Shown: positions 22,385 to 32,039 of the stretch, one piece after another
Numbering within the stretch: the first letter of the stretch is position 1
Layout: each line of letters starts with the position of its first letter
Source: Pisolithus tinctorius
Taxonomy: Eukaryota > Basidiomycota > Agaricomycetes > Boletales > Pisolithaceae
Assembly: GCA_024663395.1 (NCBI GenBank)
Contig: JANFAH010000004.1
Location: 3,410,001 to 3,474,000, forward strand
Direction: 5' to 3'
Length of the DNA: 64,000 nt
Made by a program: the position numbers and the translations under genes
Notes under the pieces: model-generated
Told to the model about the DNA's origin: nothing
The model's database searches: none
The model's input: the letters and a program-made list of their open reading frames with translations, nothing else

Positions 22385-23500
22385 GTCCATCCCCCAGTGA
22401 AATCAGCCAACCCCACTTCCAGGGTGTGAGTCCATCCCCCAGTAAGGTCGGCCAGCACCACTTCCAGGGTCTGAGTCCATCCCCCAGTGAGGTCAGCTGA
22501 CACCACTTCCAGGGTGTGGATCCATCCCCCAGTGTGGTTGGCCGACACCACTTCCAGGGTCTGGATCCATCCCCCAGTGAGGTCGGCTGACACCACTTCC
22601 AGGGTATGAGTCCATCCCCCAGTGTGGTCAGCTGACACCACTTCCAGGGTCTGGATCCATCCTCCTGTGAGGCTGGCCAACACCACTTCCAGGGTCTGGA
22701 TCCATCCTCCTGTGAGGCCAGCTGACACCACTTCCAGGCTCTGGATCCATCCCCCAGTGAGGTCGGCCAGCACCACTTCCAGGGTCTGAGTCCATCCCCC
22801 AGTGAGGTCGGCCAACACCACTTCCAGGGTGTGGATCCATCCCCCAGTGTGGTTGGCCGACACCACTTCCAGGGTCTGGATCCATCCCCCAGTGAGGTTG
22901 GCTAACACCACTTCCAGGGTATGAGTCCATCCCCAGTGTGGTTGGCTGACACCACTTCCAGGGTCTGGATCCATCCTCCTGTGAGGCCAGCCAACACCAC
23001 TTCCAGGGTCTGGATCCATCCTCCTGTGAGGCCAGCAGACACCACTTCCAGGGTCTGGATCCATCCCCCAGTGAGGTCAGCTGACACCACTTCCAGGGTG
23101 TGAGTCCATCCCCCAGTGAGGTTGGCCGACACCACTTCCAGGGTCTGGATCCATCCTCCTGTGAGGCCAGCTGAAACCACTTTCAGGGTGTGAGTCCATC
23201 CCCCAGTGTGGTTGGCTGACACCACTTCCAGGGTGTGAGTCCATCCCCCAGTGTGGTTGGCTGACACCACTTCCAGGGTGTGAGTCCATCCCCCAGTGTG
23301 GTCAGCCAACACCACTTCCAGGGTCTGGATCCATCCTCCTGTGAGGCCAGCCAACACCACTTCCAGGGTGTGAGTCCATCCCCCAGTGAGGTTGGCCAAC
23401 ACCACTTCCAGGGTCTGGATCCATCCCCCAGTGAGGTCAGCCAACACCACTTCCAGGGTGTGAGTCCATCCCCCAGTGAGGTTGGCCAACCTCCCTCCAA
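22385..23500 (-). repeat. 45-bp minisatellite, right subterminal array
   Basis: About 24 copies of a 45-bp unit, of the type CACTTCCAGGGTCTGGATCC followed by ATCCCCCAGTGAGGTCGGCTGAC. It is the inverted counterpart of the left array and is more uniform. Long minus-strand frames (22327-23064, 22902-23489) reflect a 15-residue period and are probably not genes. Confidence 0.92.
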
Positions 23501-23531
23501 CATGTTGGCCTATCCACCATCAGGATCTATA

Positions 23532-23610
23532 AGCTGATGTCGGTTAGTCCCACTTTCAAGACCAAATGTGCATGTCAGATGACCCACTTTCTGGATTACA
23601 TGTGACTGAA
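23532..23610 (-). repeat. Right terminal inverted repeat of the KDZ element
   Basis: The reverse complement starts TTCAGTCACATGTAATCC and matches 6331-6409 along its whole length at roughly 80%. Confidence 0.88.
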
Positions 23611-23617
23611 GGGTCTG

Positions 23618-23760
23618 TTGGACAGACATTTGTGCCAGTTGCAAGGCAGAGTTCCATTCAGCTCCTTGCTGCCATCACTGCCAAAGAGGACTGGGAACTG
23701 CATTCACTGGATATTAAGAGGGCATTCCTTCATGGAAGGTCAAGGAAAGAGTGTACATTG
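23618..23760 (+). pseudogene. Ty1/copia reverse transcriptase, continuation of the 2186-6328 element
   Basis: The segment TFVPVARQSSIQLLAAITAK and then EDWELHSLDIKRAFLHG is the copia RT block that should follow GRDFGHT. It continues the gene split by the KDZ element 17.3 kb upstream. After about 45 residues it runs straight into the LTR end, so the rest of RT, RNase H, the polypurine tract and most of the 3' LTR are deleted. Confidence 0.85.
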
Positions 23761-23799
23761 TGTCTACAATGCTGAGCATGTCCCATCAGTTTTACAACA
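23757..23799 (+). repeat. Terminal piece of copia 3' LTR
   Basis: Matches 2065-2107 with about 4 differences and ends ACAACA. The CpG-rich host island begins about 50 bp later, so this marks the edge of the transposon nest. Confidence 0.65.
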
Positions 23800-24113
23800 A
23801 ACCCAATACAATCATACTCTATAGTATGCAGAAGTCCAACTGGAAACAATAACACGCCCGCCAGCCCCATGCACATACCCAGCAAGCCGCACAATGTCGT
23901 TAGCAAGGATCAGACAACGCTGATAGGTCTAGGTCCTCAACTTGCCAGCGGTTGGTCGATTTGGCAATAGTTTCCCGGGTGTGAATGATGAATCGTGAAG
24001 ACTGGTCCCGTTCGGTCGGTGGTCAGTTCATGAAGTAAATTTACTCGGCTCGCTACTTACGCAGAAGGAGTATAACGCTATAACTAACCTGTATCGGCAA
24101 CGCAATGTTGGAT

Positions 24114-25734
24114 TCATGCCTCAGAGGAGAGAAAGGTGACATACGGGGAGGTGACGAGTGCGAGAAAGTTGTAGTAGACCGAGTTGACCGCAACTGAGGT
24201 AACCAACAGTACTATGCACAAAATCGTGCACAGTTAGTTCTCCTTTGAAGCTCGTGTCATGTTCATAGACATACCAACCATACTGTCAGCATAAATAGCG
24301 GCATTTAACTTTTCATTCATCACGAAAATAGGAAGAGCTGCGCTTACGGGATATAGAACAAGAAACCATCACTAATTAGCATTAGTGATGTTGGTTGGAG
24401 GCTCTTAATCTCTTCTTTGATATTGGAGATCGTGAAATCTCTGAAGCTCTTAAGTCGCCACCTCATACTTGAGAAGAGCAGATGTAGCGTGCATCCGAAG
24501 AGGATCGCTGTAGAAGCATGAGATCTCCAATGGGCCATAGATAGCAAAAAGGACCAACTCGCAACCAGAATTGCTGTGATCCTTCTGGTTCATCAGTCAT
24601 ACTAGGAGGCGTGACTACAAAGAATTCCTACCAACTTGGGAGCACCAGCGCATTACTTGCGGTCCCACTAAGCAAGCAGCCTGGCCAAGGAAATCCCGTG
24701 GGTGGGTCAATAACTTGGTCCCGAACCCATATAGCTGAGAAGATGCCTATTATCAGTTCAACCTAAAGGTCGTAGGGGTTATCCCGTGAGATTGCGTGGC
24801 GTAGTTTCAGATGCGAGGTATGACGAACCAAATATTCAACTATATCCATCGGTGGCGATCAGTGGGAGCAAGTACACGGGACGAATCATCGCTCACTGAT
24901 GACCACACCGGCAAGAAAGAATTGGTATTTTCGGAGCCCCTCCATCCCATAGAAGATTCGGAACAAAATGTTCAGACGTATCGTCAGGATAACATTGACA
25001 AGCGTCGTGTACAGTATTTCACCACCGCTAGACATGAAAACTTGTGAGTGAAATATGCACAAAGATGTTTCAGTGCTCACAAAATGGTATAGTAATAGAA
25101 ACCCCTGCAACTATAGATGAAAAAGGTCAGTATTTGCAATGCAAAACCCATATGAATGCCTACAACTGCGACGACATCAGCCAGTGAGAAACAAAAGCTT
25201 GACCGTTTACTTACAGGTATAGAGAAGCCCTGGTGGTTGTAAACTGGAACGCTATTGGACAGTAGAACAAACTAGGAAGAAAATGCCATACCAGCGAAGT
25301 ACACACTGTGCGAGTTATGGACATGGAATAGCTGTTAGGATCGGGTGACTTACATGAGGTAAAAAAGACCGTAGTAACGACCGAATATGAAGAGGCCTTG
25401 AATTAGCATTCGACGCAGCCTGCGGTGCCAGGGAACATATTCATATGGCTCATCTGCGTTATGGTAGTACCGCCAGATGAAGGGAATCTGCAAAAGAAGT
25501 TACCTCAGCATACGAGAGTTGTCGATTGGGATGTAATGTGGCAGACCTCTTTGTCGAGGTTAATTAAGATGTCGTAGGCAAGGAACGCTGCACAAGATAC
25601 TGTGGCAGAGGCGAAGTGAGTACTGCGTCGATTGGATGAGAACCAGTTTCATTACGCGTAACATAATTGACGAGACGAATCTGGTAGAGGGTGTCGTACA
25701 CGAATTGAAGTTCCTCTTCCGGTACGGTGGACAT
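24114..25734 (-). CDS. DUF6533-like multi-pass membrane protein
   Basis: The start is MSTVPEEELQFVYDTLYQ at 25734. The diagnostic segment FASATVSCAAFLAYDILINL (about 25628-25570) is followed by an exon with RYYHNADEPYEYVPWHRRLR, then hydrophobic segments, GGEILYTTLVNVILTIRLNI and LFRIFYGMEGLRKYQFFL (25040-24910). The last clear exon holds MAHWRSHASTAILFGCTLHL and ISDGFLFYIP (24547-24344), with a tail to about 24114. Proteins of this family in mushrooms have several membrane helices and no established function. At least six introns are needed. The first did not resolve cleanly, so boundaries are approximate or the gene may be slightly damaged. Confidence 0.55.
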
Positions 25735-28034
25735 GGTACCAGAGGGGGGGGACCTGTGGTCGACGCGTAGAAATGAAATTTATTTGAAGGTCTTCTGGGC
25801 GTCCAAGCATGCTTTACTGCACATGTTGAATCATCAGGGCAGCCCACAGGGGCGAAGATTTTCGACTGTGGACTGATTGATCCAGCCGCAATCATGACAG
25901 TCGACAGATTACATGATAGTATACACTGCAGGGTAAGTTGCTGCTGATACATTCTTGCATTCGATATGAAGGTAAAAGTAAGTAGTGCAACTCAACTGAG
26001 CTTTCAAGCAGCCAAGCCCATCTGAAAACTCGACAGTATATGTGCACGTTCGGAACCAACTGCTGAGCAAATTTCCCTCCCGACGGCAGCGCATTCCCCG
26101 TGCCCCGTGCTACCCGGCAGAATCATTCAACCGTAATTGCGTCCGTCAATGGAGATTCAGGGAAATATAACCTATTCTATCTGAATCAGTGATGCCGCAG
26201 GGAAGCCTCAGGTCCGGCGGGTGCAGCCGGTTTACATACAATGAACTCAAACTCAAAGTCCCCAAGAACCCCCTATTCCTTTCGGAGAAGGTGGCCACAG
26301 GTGCGAGAGAAATACGTGATACGATAGGCGAGGTGGTCTATGTGATGGATACGTGCATAGATATCGTGACGATTCTGACAAGCTCGCAGGTATTCTCGTC
26401 CAGCTTGCCCTCTTAAAGGCTAAGGCGCAAGGGTAGATTTCAGAGCTAAAATACAGTTTGTGTTCGGAGTGGTCACTTGGCGGACACTACATTTTTTCTA
26501 TACGACTCATCTGTGATCACTTCGGATAGCTTGGACATCAACGTCCAACCCTGGTATGGATGCACACCAGATACCCCGCGGAAAGGTCCGCAAGGGTGGA
26601 ACGAAAGTTAGCGTTTGAACAACAGGGTCGTATGGTAGGCAGGGTTTCAGTGACACAGCTGACGCTTGGATAGGGAACATGACAGTTCATGCGGCCACGC
26701 TTCTCTGTATTCAACTGACTTCCTACGGGGAGGACAAAGTATATCTCAGATGACGCGGAACACGGCACGCGCGAGATCCGCCTACAGAAAGATTGTGACA
26801 TCGATGGAGAGAGACCGGCGGGGCGCATCCGCTGCTGGCCGCGCCACGCGACTAATACAATTGTCACTTGAGCAATCCTTCTGCGTTTTCAATGAGTGGC
26901 ATGTTTGACAGAATATGCTGTGTTGACAAGCGGATACAGTGGGGGTTGACATGTCACGTCGACCAGCCGCAGGCTTGAACTTGAACGTGTTCCACCATTT
27001 TGATTTGACAAAGTTCTATGCCTGGGACGACCACACTGAGTATGGTTCATTGACTGTTGTACGTGTCATTTTCAAAATCTGAACCCAGCCCTCCGAAGGA
27101 CGTGTAGTCATGCAATTTGGGGAATGTTAGGGCTTTCGGGAAGTGAGACGGCAGTTTATGTCCGACGGCGACCGCAGACCGCTTCGCTATAAAACCCGTC
27201 GAAAGAGCGCCATGTGCAGCACGAGTCCCGAACAACGGGATTTGAATGCAACCGACCTCGCGGACTCACTCCGTACAGCCATGCTATGATGATCGTTACG
27301 GGAACGAGGGCAAAGAAAAGGATATGTAGTAACCTGAAGAATTGTCCAGTCGAGTCCAGTAACTAACACTTCGCCTCTTCTCAAGCTGTATACCCCAGGT
27401 ATCCCTTCAATACGAATAAGTTTATATAATCGGATGCTCGAAGGCGTTGAGGTACAAAAGTAATACCGTAAAAACCTGCCCGAGAAGTCTTGGGAAATGC
27501 AGCGTGACCACGGTGGTTTCAAGAAGCCGTACAAGAAGCACTTGGCGGGTGATGCAAGTGCTTGGCTGTGCATTCCATTTATACCGAAAAAAAAAACCAT
27601 TCCTCGCCGCGCTTCGAGCGTTGAGTGAGTTCAGCATTAACATTTCCTGTTTAGTGTCATACCGCGCTGCGCATATACTGGTTCCTTGATTGAATATAAT
27701 AGGACGTTTCGATCTCGTGAATAAGTGAGTAATAAAAGGTACGTCTTGCAGTTACCAGGGTGACATGTCAGGCGATGAACAGTTGGGAGCACACCAAGTA
27801 TACACAATTACGGTGTCGTGGGTTGATCGGAGTACAATGACATATCATATTACAGCGTTCTATTCAAGGATCTGAGCAGAGGCGCGGTCAGTAAGGGAGT
27901 GCTCAATTCAAGAGTCAAAGGTATCAGACAAAAATAAAAATGATTCCGGATAGACAGTTATCCTCATCGACAGAGTCTCCGTCGAGGGAGTCTGTATTGT
28001 CATCGTCTTCGCCAAAAGCCGAGCGTCACTCACC
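25735..28034. other. CpG-rich host DNA without a recognised gene
   Basis: Only short frames occur. A plus-strand frame at 26189-26416 with a possible donor at 26389, and one around 27420-27690, could be exons, but neither resembles a family I know. Codon-like texture and CpG content match the neighbouring host genes, so an unrecognised intron-rich gene is possible. I cannot support one. Confidence 0.4.
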
Positions 28035-28533
28035 CTAACGATTCTTGAAGTAGTCCAAAAGAACGTGTAAACCCTCACTCTCAACGCCGTAGTCCTTAAC
28101 GACAACACAAGTACACCCAACGATCTTGCGCGGGTTTCCCTCCTTGTCGATCTTGCACAGACCGGCCCAGGTACCAAGCACCTTCGCGTCACCGACTTTG
28201 ATCAAGTTGATTTTGTGTTCTGCGCAGAGAGCTTCGATGAGCTTGATGTATTCGGCTTCCGTGCAAGTTTCAACGAGGACGCAAAGGTGAGCTTGACGTT
28301 TGTCCAGTGCCTTGGCACATTCGCGAAGACCACGGGCAAGGCCATCGTGTACGAGGGCGTTCTTCAGGACTTGCTGGAGGATCGTTAGTAAGGGGACGCC
28401 GTTACCCGTTGGTTTATGGAGGAGTTACCTGAAGTGCTTCCTCGACGGACATTTTGCCGCCCCTTGGGGCGTCGGTAGTGATCTCGACGGGGGCTTCCTC
28501 TTCGACTTTGATTTCCTCTCCGGCGTCAGACAT
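28035..28533 (-). CDS. RPS12: 40S ribosomal protein eS12 (RPS12)
   Basis: Two exons in phase (28533-28429 and 28373-28035) around a 55-bp intron with branch site TTACTAAC give 147 aa, the usual eS12 length. The N-terminus is acidic ([18 protein letters not shown]). The core reads [20 protein letters not shown], then [20 protein letters not shown] and [12 protein letters not shown], and the protein ends LDYFKNR. It is a structural protein of the small ribosomal subunit beak. It is transcribed divergently from SKI8 with 243 bp between the start codons. Intact and CpG-rich like other host genes here. Confidence 0.95.
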
Positions 28534-28776
28534 CCTTTTGCCAATCAGTGTCGGTCAGCCCCAGTACCCGATGAACGTACTTTTTGTTATTTTAGTGTAA
28601 GGCGATGTCGTCGTCCGCTGGTTGATCTGAGGAAAATTAGAGTTCAGCCATCCGCAAAGTTTGACGGAGCTTTGAACCTCCGACTCGGGATTCTCCGGGG
28701 CATGCCTCGTCCTGTCCCCTGTCCAGGCCTGTTTCTCTGATTGTCCAGCTCTTCCGCTAATACAAGACAAGAAAAC
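28534..28776. promoter_or_regulatory. Shared divergent promoter region of RPS12 and SKI8
   Basis: 243 bp separate the two start codons and no other gene fits between them. Both 5' untranslated regions and promoters must lie here. A CT-rich patch occurs near 28705-28755 on the SKI8 side. No clear TATA box is seen. Confidence 0.6.
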
Positions 28777-30239
28777 ATGGTTTGTATGTTCACTTGCAAA
28801 CGAGATAACACCGTCGACTTGTTATTCTTAGAGTCTCGCATTCGTCAACGCGCTAGAGTGTAAAGAACGTACGCGTCGTCCGATCCGTTACTGTACGCCC
28901 CAACGGTAAATCGAACTTCTTTCCAGCCCACGCCGACGAAATATGGAGCATTGCATGGACGTCCAACGATACAATAGTATCTGGATCCGCAGATGGAACT
29001 GTCAAGCAGTGGGACTCTACGTCAGGTCAAGTATCACTATCTCGTCCGCCGCATAACCTCGCGATCGTGTCGCTGTCGGTATCCCCGGACGCGCGGTTCG
29101 TCCTGTATAACAGTCTAGAAGGGACGACGTGTCTGTGGGATATCCAAGCAGATAAAATCGTGGGGAAACACGAGAGTTATGACCGCTCGGTGATCGATGG
29201 TGCGGAGCCGTGTAAGTCCCGTTCGCTCTTTGGACATGGAGACCAGCAAGTACTTTCGGGGTAACGAGTTTCTCTCCCTATGCTGTGCGTGCACATGCAT
29301 CAGCATGGTCGGTATCCCTCAACCCGAAGGGTGGCACATACGCTGCTAGTAGCGGATCAGGAAACGTGACTGTCTTCTCTGCGAACCCCGATTCATTTGG
29401 CGTCAAACAAGGCACCCTCATCAGTGGTAAATCCAAGTATGGTATGGTATGCAAATACGTACGTGCCTTTCCATTGATATCTTCGCCTTTCTACGTAGAT
29501 AGCATACACACGCCTTATATGCATGTGTTGTACCGGCTGATCTTTTGATTTGCCCCGCATATAGAGCCCGGACGGTCGCCGAATAGGACTCTCGCTCGAA
29601 AATGGCCAGCTCTTCATATTTGATGTCGACTCTCAATCACTTACAGCTACGTATTCCTCGCACGCGATGACAGTACGCGATTTCGCATGGTCATACGACA
29701 GCAGTGTCCGTATTGTGTTTATTCATCTTGTTACCGTTCTTCCCTTGACATTTGCGACCCGCAATCGCTTTATCCAGTTGCTTCTCACTGCGTCTGACGA
29801 TAAGCGCCTCACGCTGCATGACGTCCGATTGACGCCATCTGGAAAACCAGGATCTGGGGCTGTAGCTACGCTGGTCGGGCATTCATCGTGGGTACTCAGT
29901 GCGGATATATCGCCGGATACTCGCCTCGCTGTATCTGGGTAAGTATTGTCCTCTTTCCTTCCTATCCATTTCCCCTCACAGCCTCTCACTTCATTCGCTC
30001 GTCTCGCATCGCTTACATCTAACATCTCATGGTATGCACACAGTTCTGCGGACAAGTCTATTAAAGTCTGGGATCTCTCTGCCCGGTGCGCGGTGTCGAC
30101 CACCCACGAGTCCGGTGAGATTTGGAGCGTGTCGTGGCGCCCGAAACCGGCTGCGCCGGGGTCAGCTGGCGCGTTCGTGAGTGGTGGGCAGGACGGGTGT
30201 GTGAGGTGGTGGAGAAGCGCTGGAGTTTCTGGACTGTAA
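28777..30239 (+). CDS. SKI8: SKI8/WDR61-like WD40 protein
   Basis: Exon 1 contains only the ATG (28777-28779, donor GTTTGT). Exon 2 is 28832-28859 and exon 3 begins 28927; phases agree (MSLAFVNALES then HADEIWSIAW). Later exons start at 29304 and near 29564, with further introns near 29710-29775 and 29942-30043, and the stop is TAA 30237-30239. WD40 blades are evident: SGSADGTVKQWDS, TTCLWDIQADK, SPDGRRIGLSLENGQLFIFD, TASDDKRLTLHD, SADKSIKVWDLSARCAVS, and a last blade FVSGGQDGCVRWW. Family members serve the cytoplasmic SKI mRNA-decay complex and the Paf1 transcription complex. Which role applies cannot be read from the sequence. Confidence 0.85.
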
Positions 30240-31256
30240 ATTTCTTCTTCTGGAGGTGTTGGCCAGTCAGTTTTCTGTTAGCTGTCGTTTGCTCAGATGT
30301 CCCTGCTAATGTTCAGCATCAATGGTCAATTGTGCCTGCATGAGGGACTTTATGTAAACACAGACAACCTGCTGGGTGATTATTGATGCGAGTTAAGAGG
30401 TACAGTTGACCTGGTCATAATGTATACTGATGGGACTACATTGAACGTTATACAGTATCAGCAAACTACATACCTAGTACTCCCAGTTACTAAGCCTTAC
30501 TATACTAAGTGCCCTGATGTGTCATAACACATTGTTAGGCTCCTTACCTCTGTTCATCCGACACCAGCAATAAAACCTGCCCAAAATAGTCTACTATACT
30601 AAGTGGAAAAGAGGAGCAGCAGCTGGGGAGATGGCTCAGCTATTGTCACCATGTACTGTATCCTTCCCACCAGCCTGCATCCCATCTCCCAGTGGCTTCC
30701 CATGCCTTCCTGCTCTTGTCCTTGTCATCTGCAATATCATCAATACTGTTCCCTCCCACCATGGGCCCTGCTTCATCATCTGCAACATCACCAACACTGT
30801 CCTCTCCTGCTGTGGCCACACCTTGTCATCTGCAGTGTCACCAATGCTGTTCCCTCCTACCATGGGCCACACACTCACCCTGACATACCCATGCCTGCCA
30901 CACACTGCCTTCCCTGTGTTTATATTGTTGATATTCCCTCTGCAGCTTCCAGCAATTCCTTTTCCATCCTCTTGTTCTCCCTCTTTCTGTTAGCATTGTC
31001 ACTGTTCCCACATGCTGGAGACCACATTCCCCCTCTTGTCCATCATGGACTGCCTTGCTGATGCTGCAACTACTTTCCTGCAGCATTCTATGGTCTCTCA
31101 CTCATCCTTATCACTCTTGACAAAGTTGCTAGTGCTGTTTCTGCTTGATGGAGGCTACACCCACCTCCCAATGCACTCTTGCTCATCTTGAGCCACCTAC
31201 CTTGCTTCCATATGCATCCCATGTGAGTTCCACCACTTACACACCCCCTTCTTTTG
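30240..31256. other. CpG-poor spacer with CT-rich tandem repeat
   Basis: The texture changes from CpG-rich host to CpG-poor transposon-like sequence near 30250. 30716-30880 holds about three copies of a ~57-bp unit around CATCTGCAA...ACTGTTCCCTCC and CACCATGGGCC. Frames across it (30603-31061) are low complexity and not supported as genes. Confidence 0.55.
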
Positions 31257-31560
31257 TTATGATAGGTACACTTTTGTTTTTTGATCTTGTCTAATCTGTT
31301 ATCTTATCTTATTGCCTCAAGACTCAGCCTGGACTAATGGTCTGGATCTATCCTCAAGGGTACCATATGCCTTCCTTCTAGTATGTTGGAGTAGGGGGGC
31401 CTGGGGACAGGGGATGAGGATACAGCCACAGTGTACTTAGTCAGATGGATGCAGACATGGATGTACACATGTAGAGTTACAGTACACAATACAACAGAAG
31501 GCTGTTCACTTCACCAAAGTCCAGTCCAACTGCTCCATGTGGTGAAGAGAGTGAGATCAA
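31257..31560 (+). repeat. LTR-like sequence, family of the 14311 element
   Basis: It starts TGTTATGATAGGTACACTTT, matching the TGTTACGATACGTACTC start at 14311, and both continue through CTTATCTTAT and CTTCTAGTATGTT. 31388-31530 also matches 44608-44738 closely. This links the gypsy remnant at 41.7-45.0 kb with the nested element in the KDZ transposase. The right boundary is unclear. Confidence 0.65.
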
Positions 31561-32039
31561 CCCAAACAGTATCGCTGCACCACCACACTGTACCACCATA
31601 CTGATGCCACACCTCAGACACTACTGAACAGACACAAGGCAACTGCATGACTTACATGTGCACAAAGGATACAAAAGTACAAGCTGACTAACTAATCTAG
31701 AAGCAACCACCATACTACTGTAAGTCTGCCTTGCAGAAGCCATTCATGAAATGTCTAGGGCCAGTTCATGTCCTCATGCACACCAGAGATCACAGTGGCA
31801 TGGTCACCCCTCAGAACTTCATACCCAGTGAGAATTGGACAAATGTGTAACTAGGTAGACAAATGTAGTTCTATTTACCAACTATTGTTTATATGTATTG
31901 GTATGTGGTGCTATGTGCATAGGTTACCCATAGCTATGCCTAGTTGGAACAGGATGTTGATTGCATGCAAACTGTCCATTCCATGCTATTGACTGCATGT
32001 GATGCAACATACTTGCACTATGTTGTTGAATCCATGCTA
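31561..32039. other. Spacer, transposon-derived texture
   Basis: CpG-poor, A/C-rich sequence with no recognised gene. It probably belongs to one of the neighbouring decayed elements. Confidence 0.4.

Larger units (their letters stand above)
6329..23617 (+). mobile_element. KDZ-type DNA transposon, 17.3 kb, with four genes
   Basis: The copia reverse transcriptase stops at GRDFGHT (before 6328) and continues at TFVPVARQSSIQLL (from about 23625), so the intervening 17.3 kb is an insertion. The flanks are TTGGACACACAT (6317-6328) and TTGGACAGACAT (23618-23629), an 8-12 bp target duplication with one mismatch. The ends carry inverted repeats of about 79 bp (6331-6409 and 23532-23610, roughly 80% identical), each followed inward by an inverted array of related 45-bp minisatellites. 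Inside are the H3-mimic/PHD/CHAT-like gene (minus), a TET/JBP dioxygenase, the KDZ transposase and an HMG-like gene (all plus). The association of TET/JBP genes with KDZ elements is known in fungi. The exact outer ends are uncertain by a few bases. Confidence 0.88.

Noticed and set aside
22327..23489. Long repetitive minus-strand frames (up to 245 residues)
   Set aside because: Same minisatellite effect. Several frames and both strands are open at once, which argues against translation.
22385..23500. Possible CRISPR-like array
   Set aside because: Units are contiguous 45-bp tandem copies without unique spacers, in a eukaryotic transposon.
24367..24390. Terminator-like hairpin (CATCACTAAT...ATTAGTGATG)
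   Set aside because: It lies inside the last clear exon of the DUF6533-type gene, and hairpin terminators are not expected in a fungal nuclear genome.
26189..26416. 75-residue open frame with a possible donor
   Set aside because: No family resemblance and no supporting neighbour exons, so it was noted only as a possibility.
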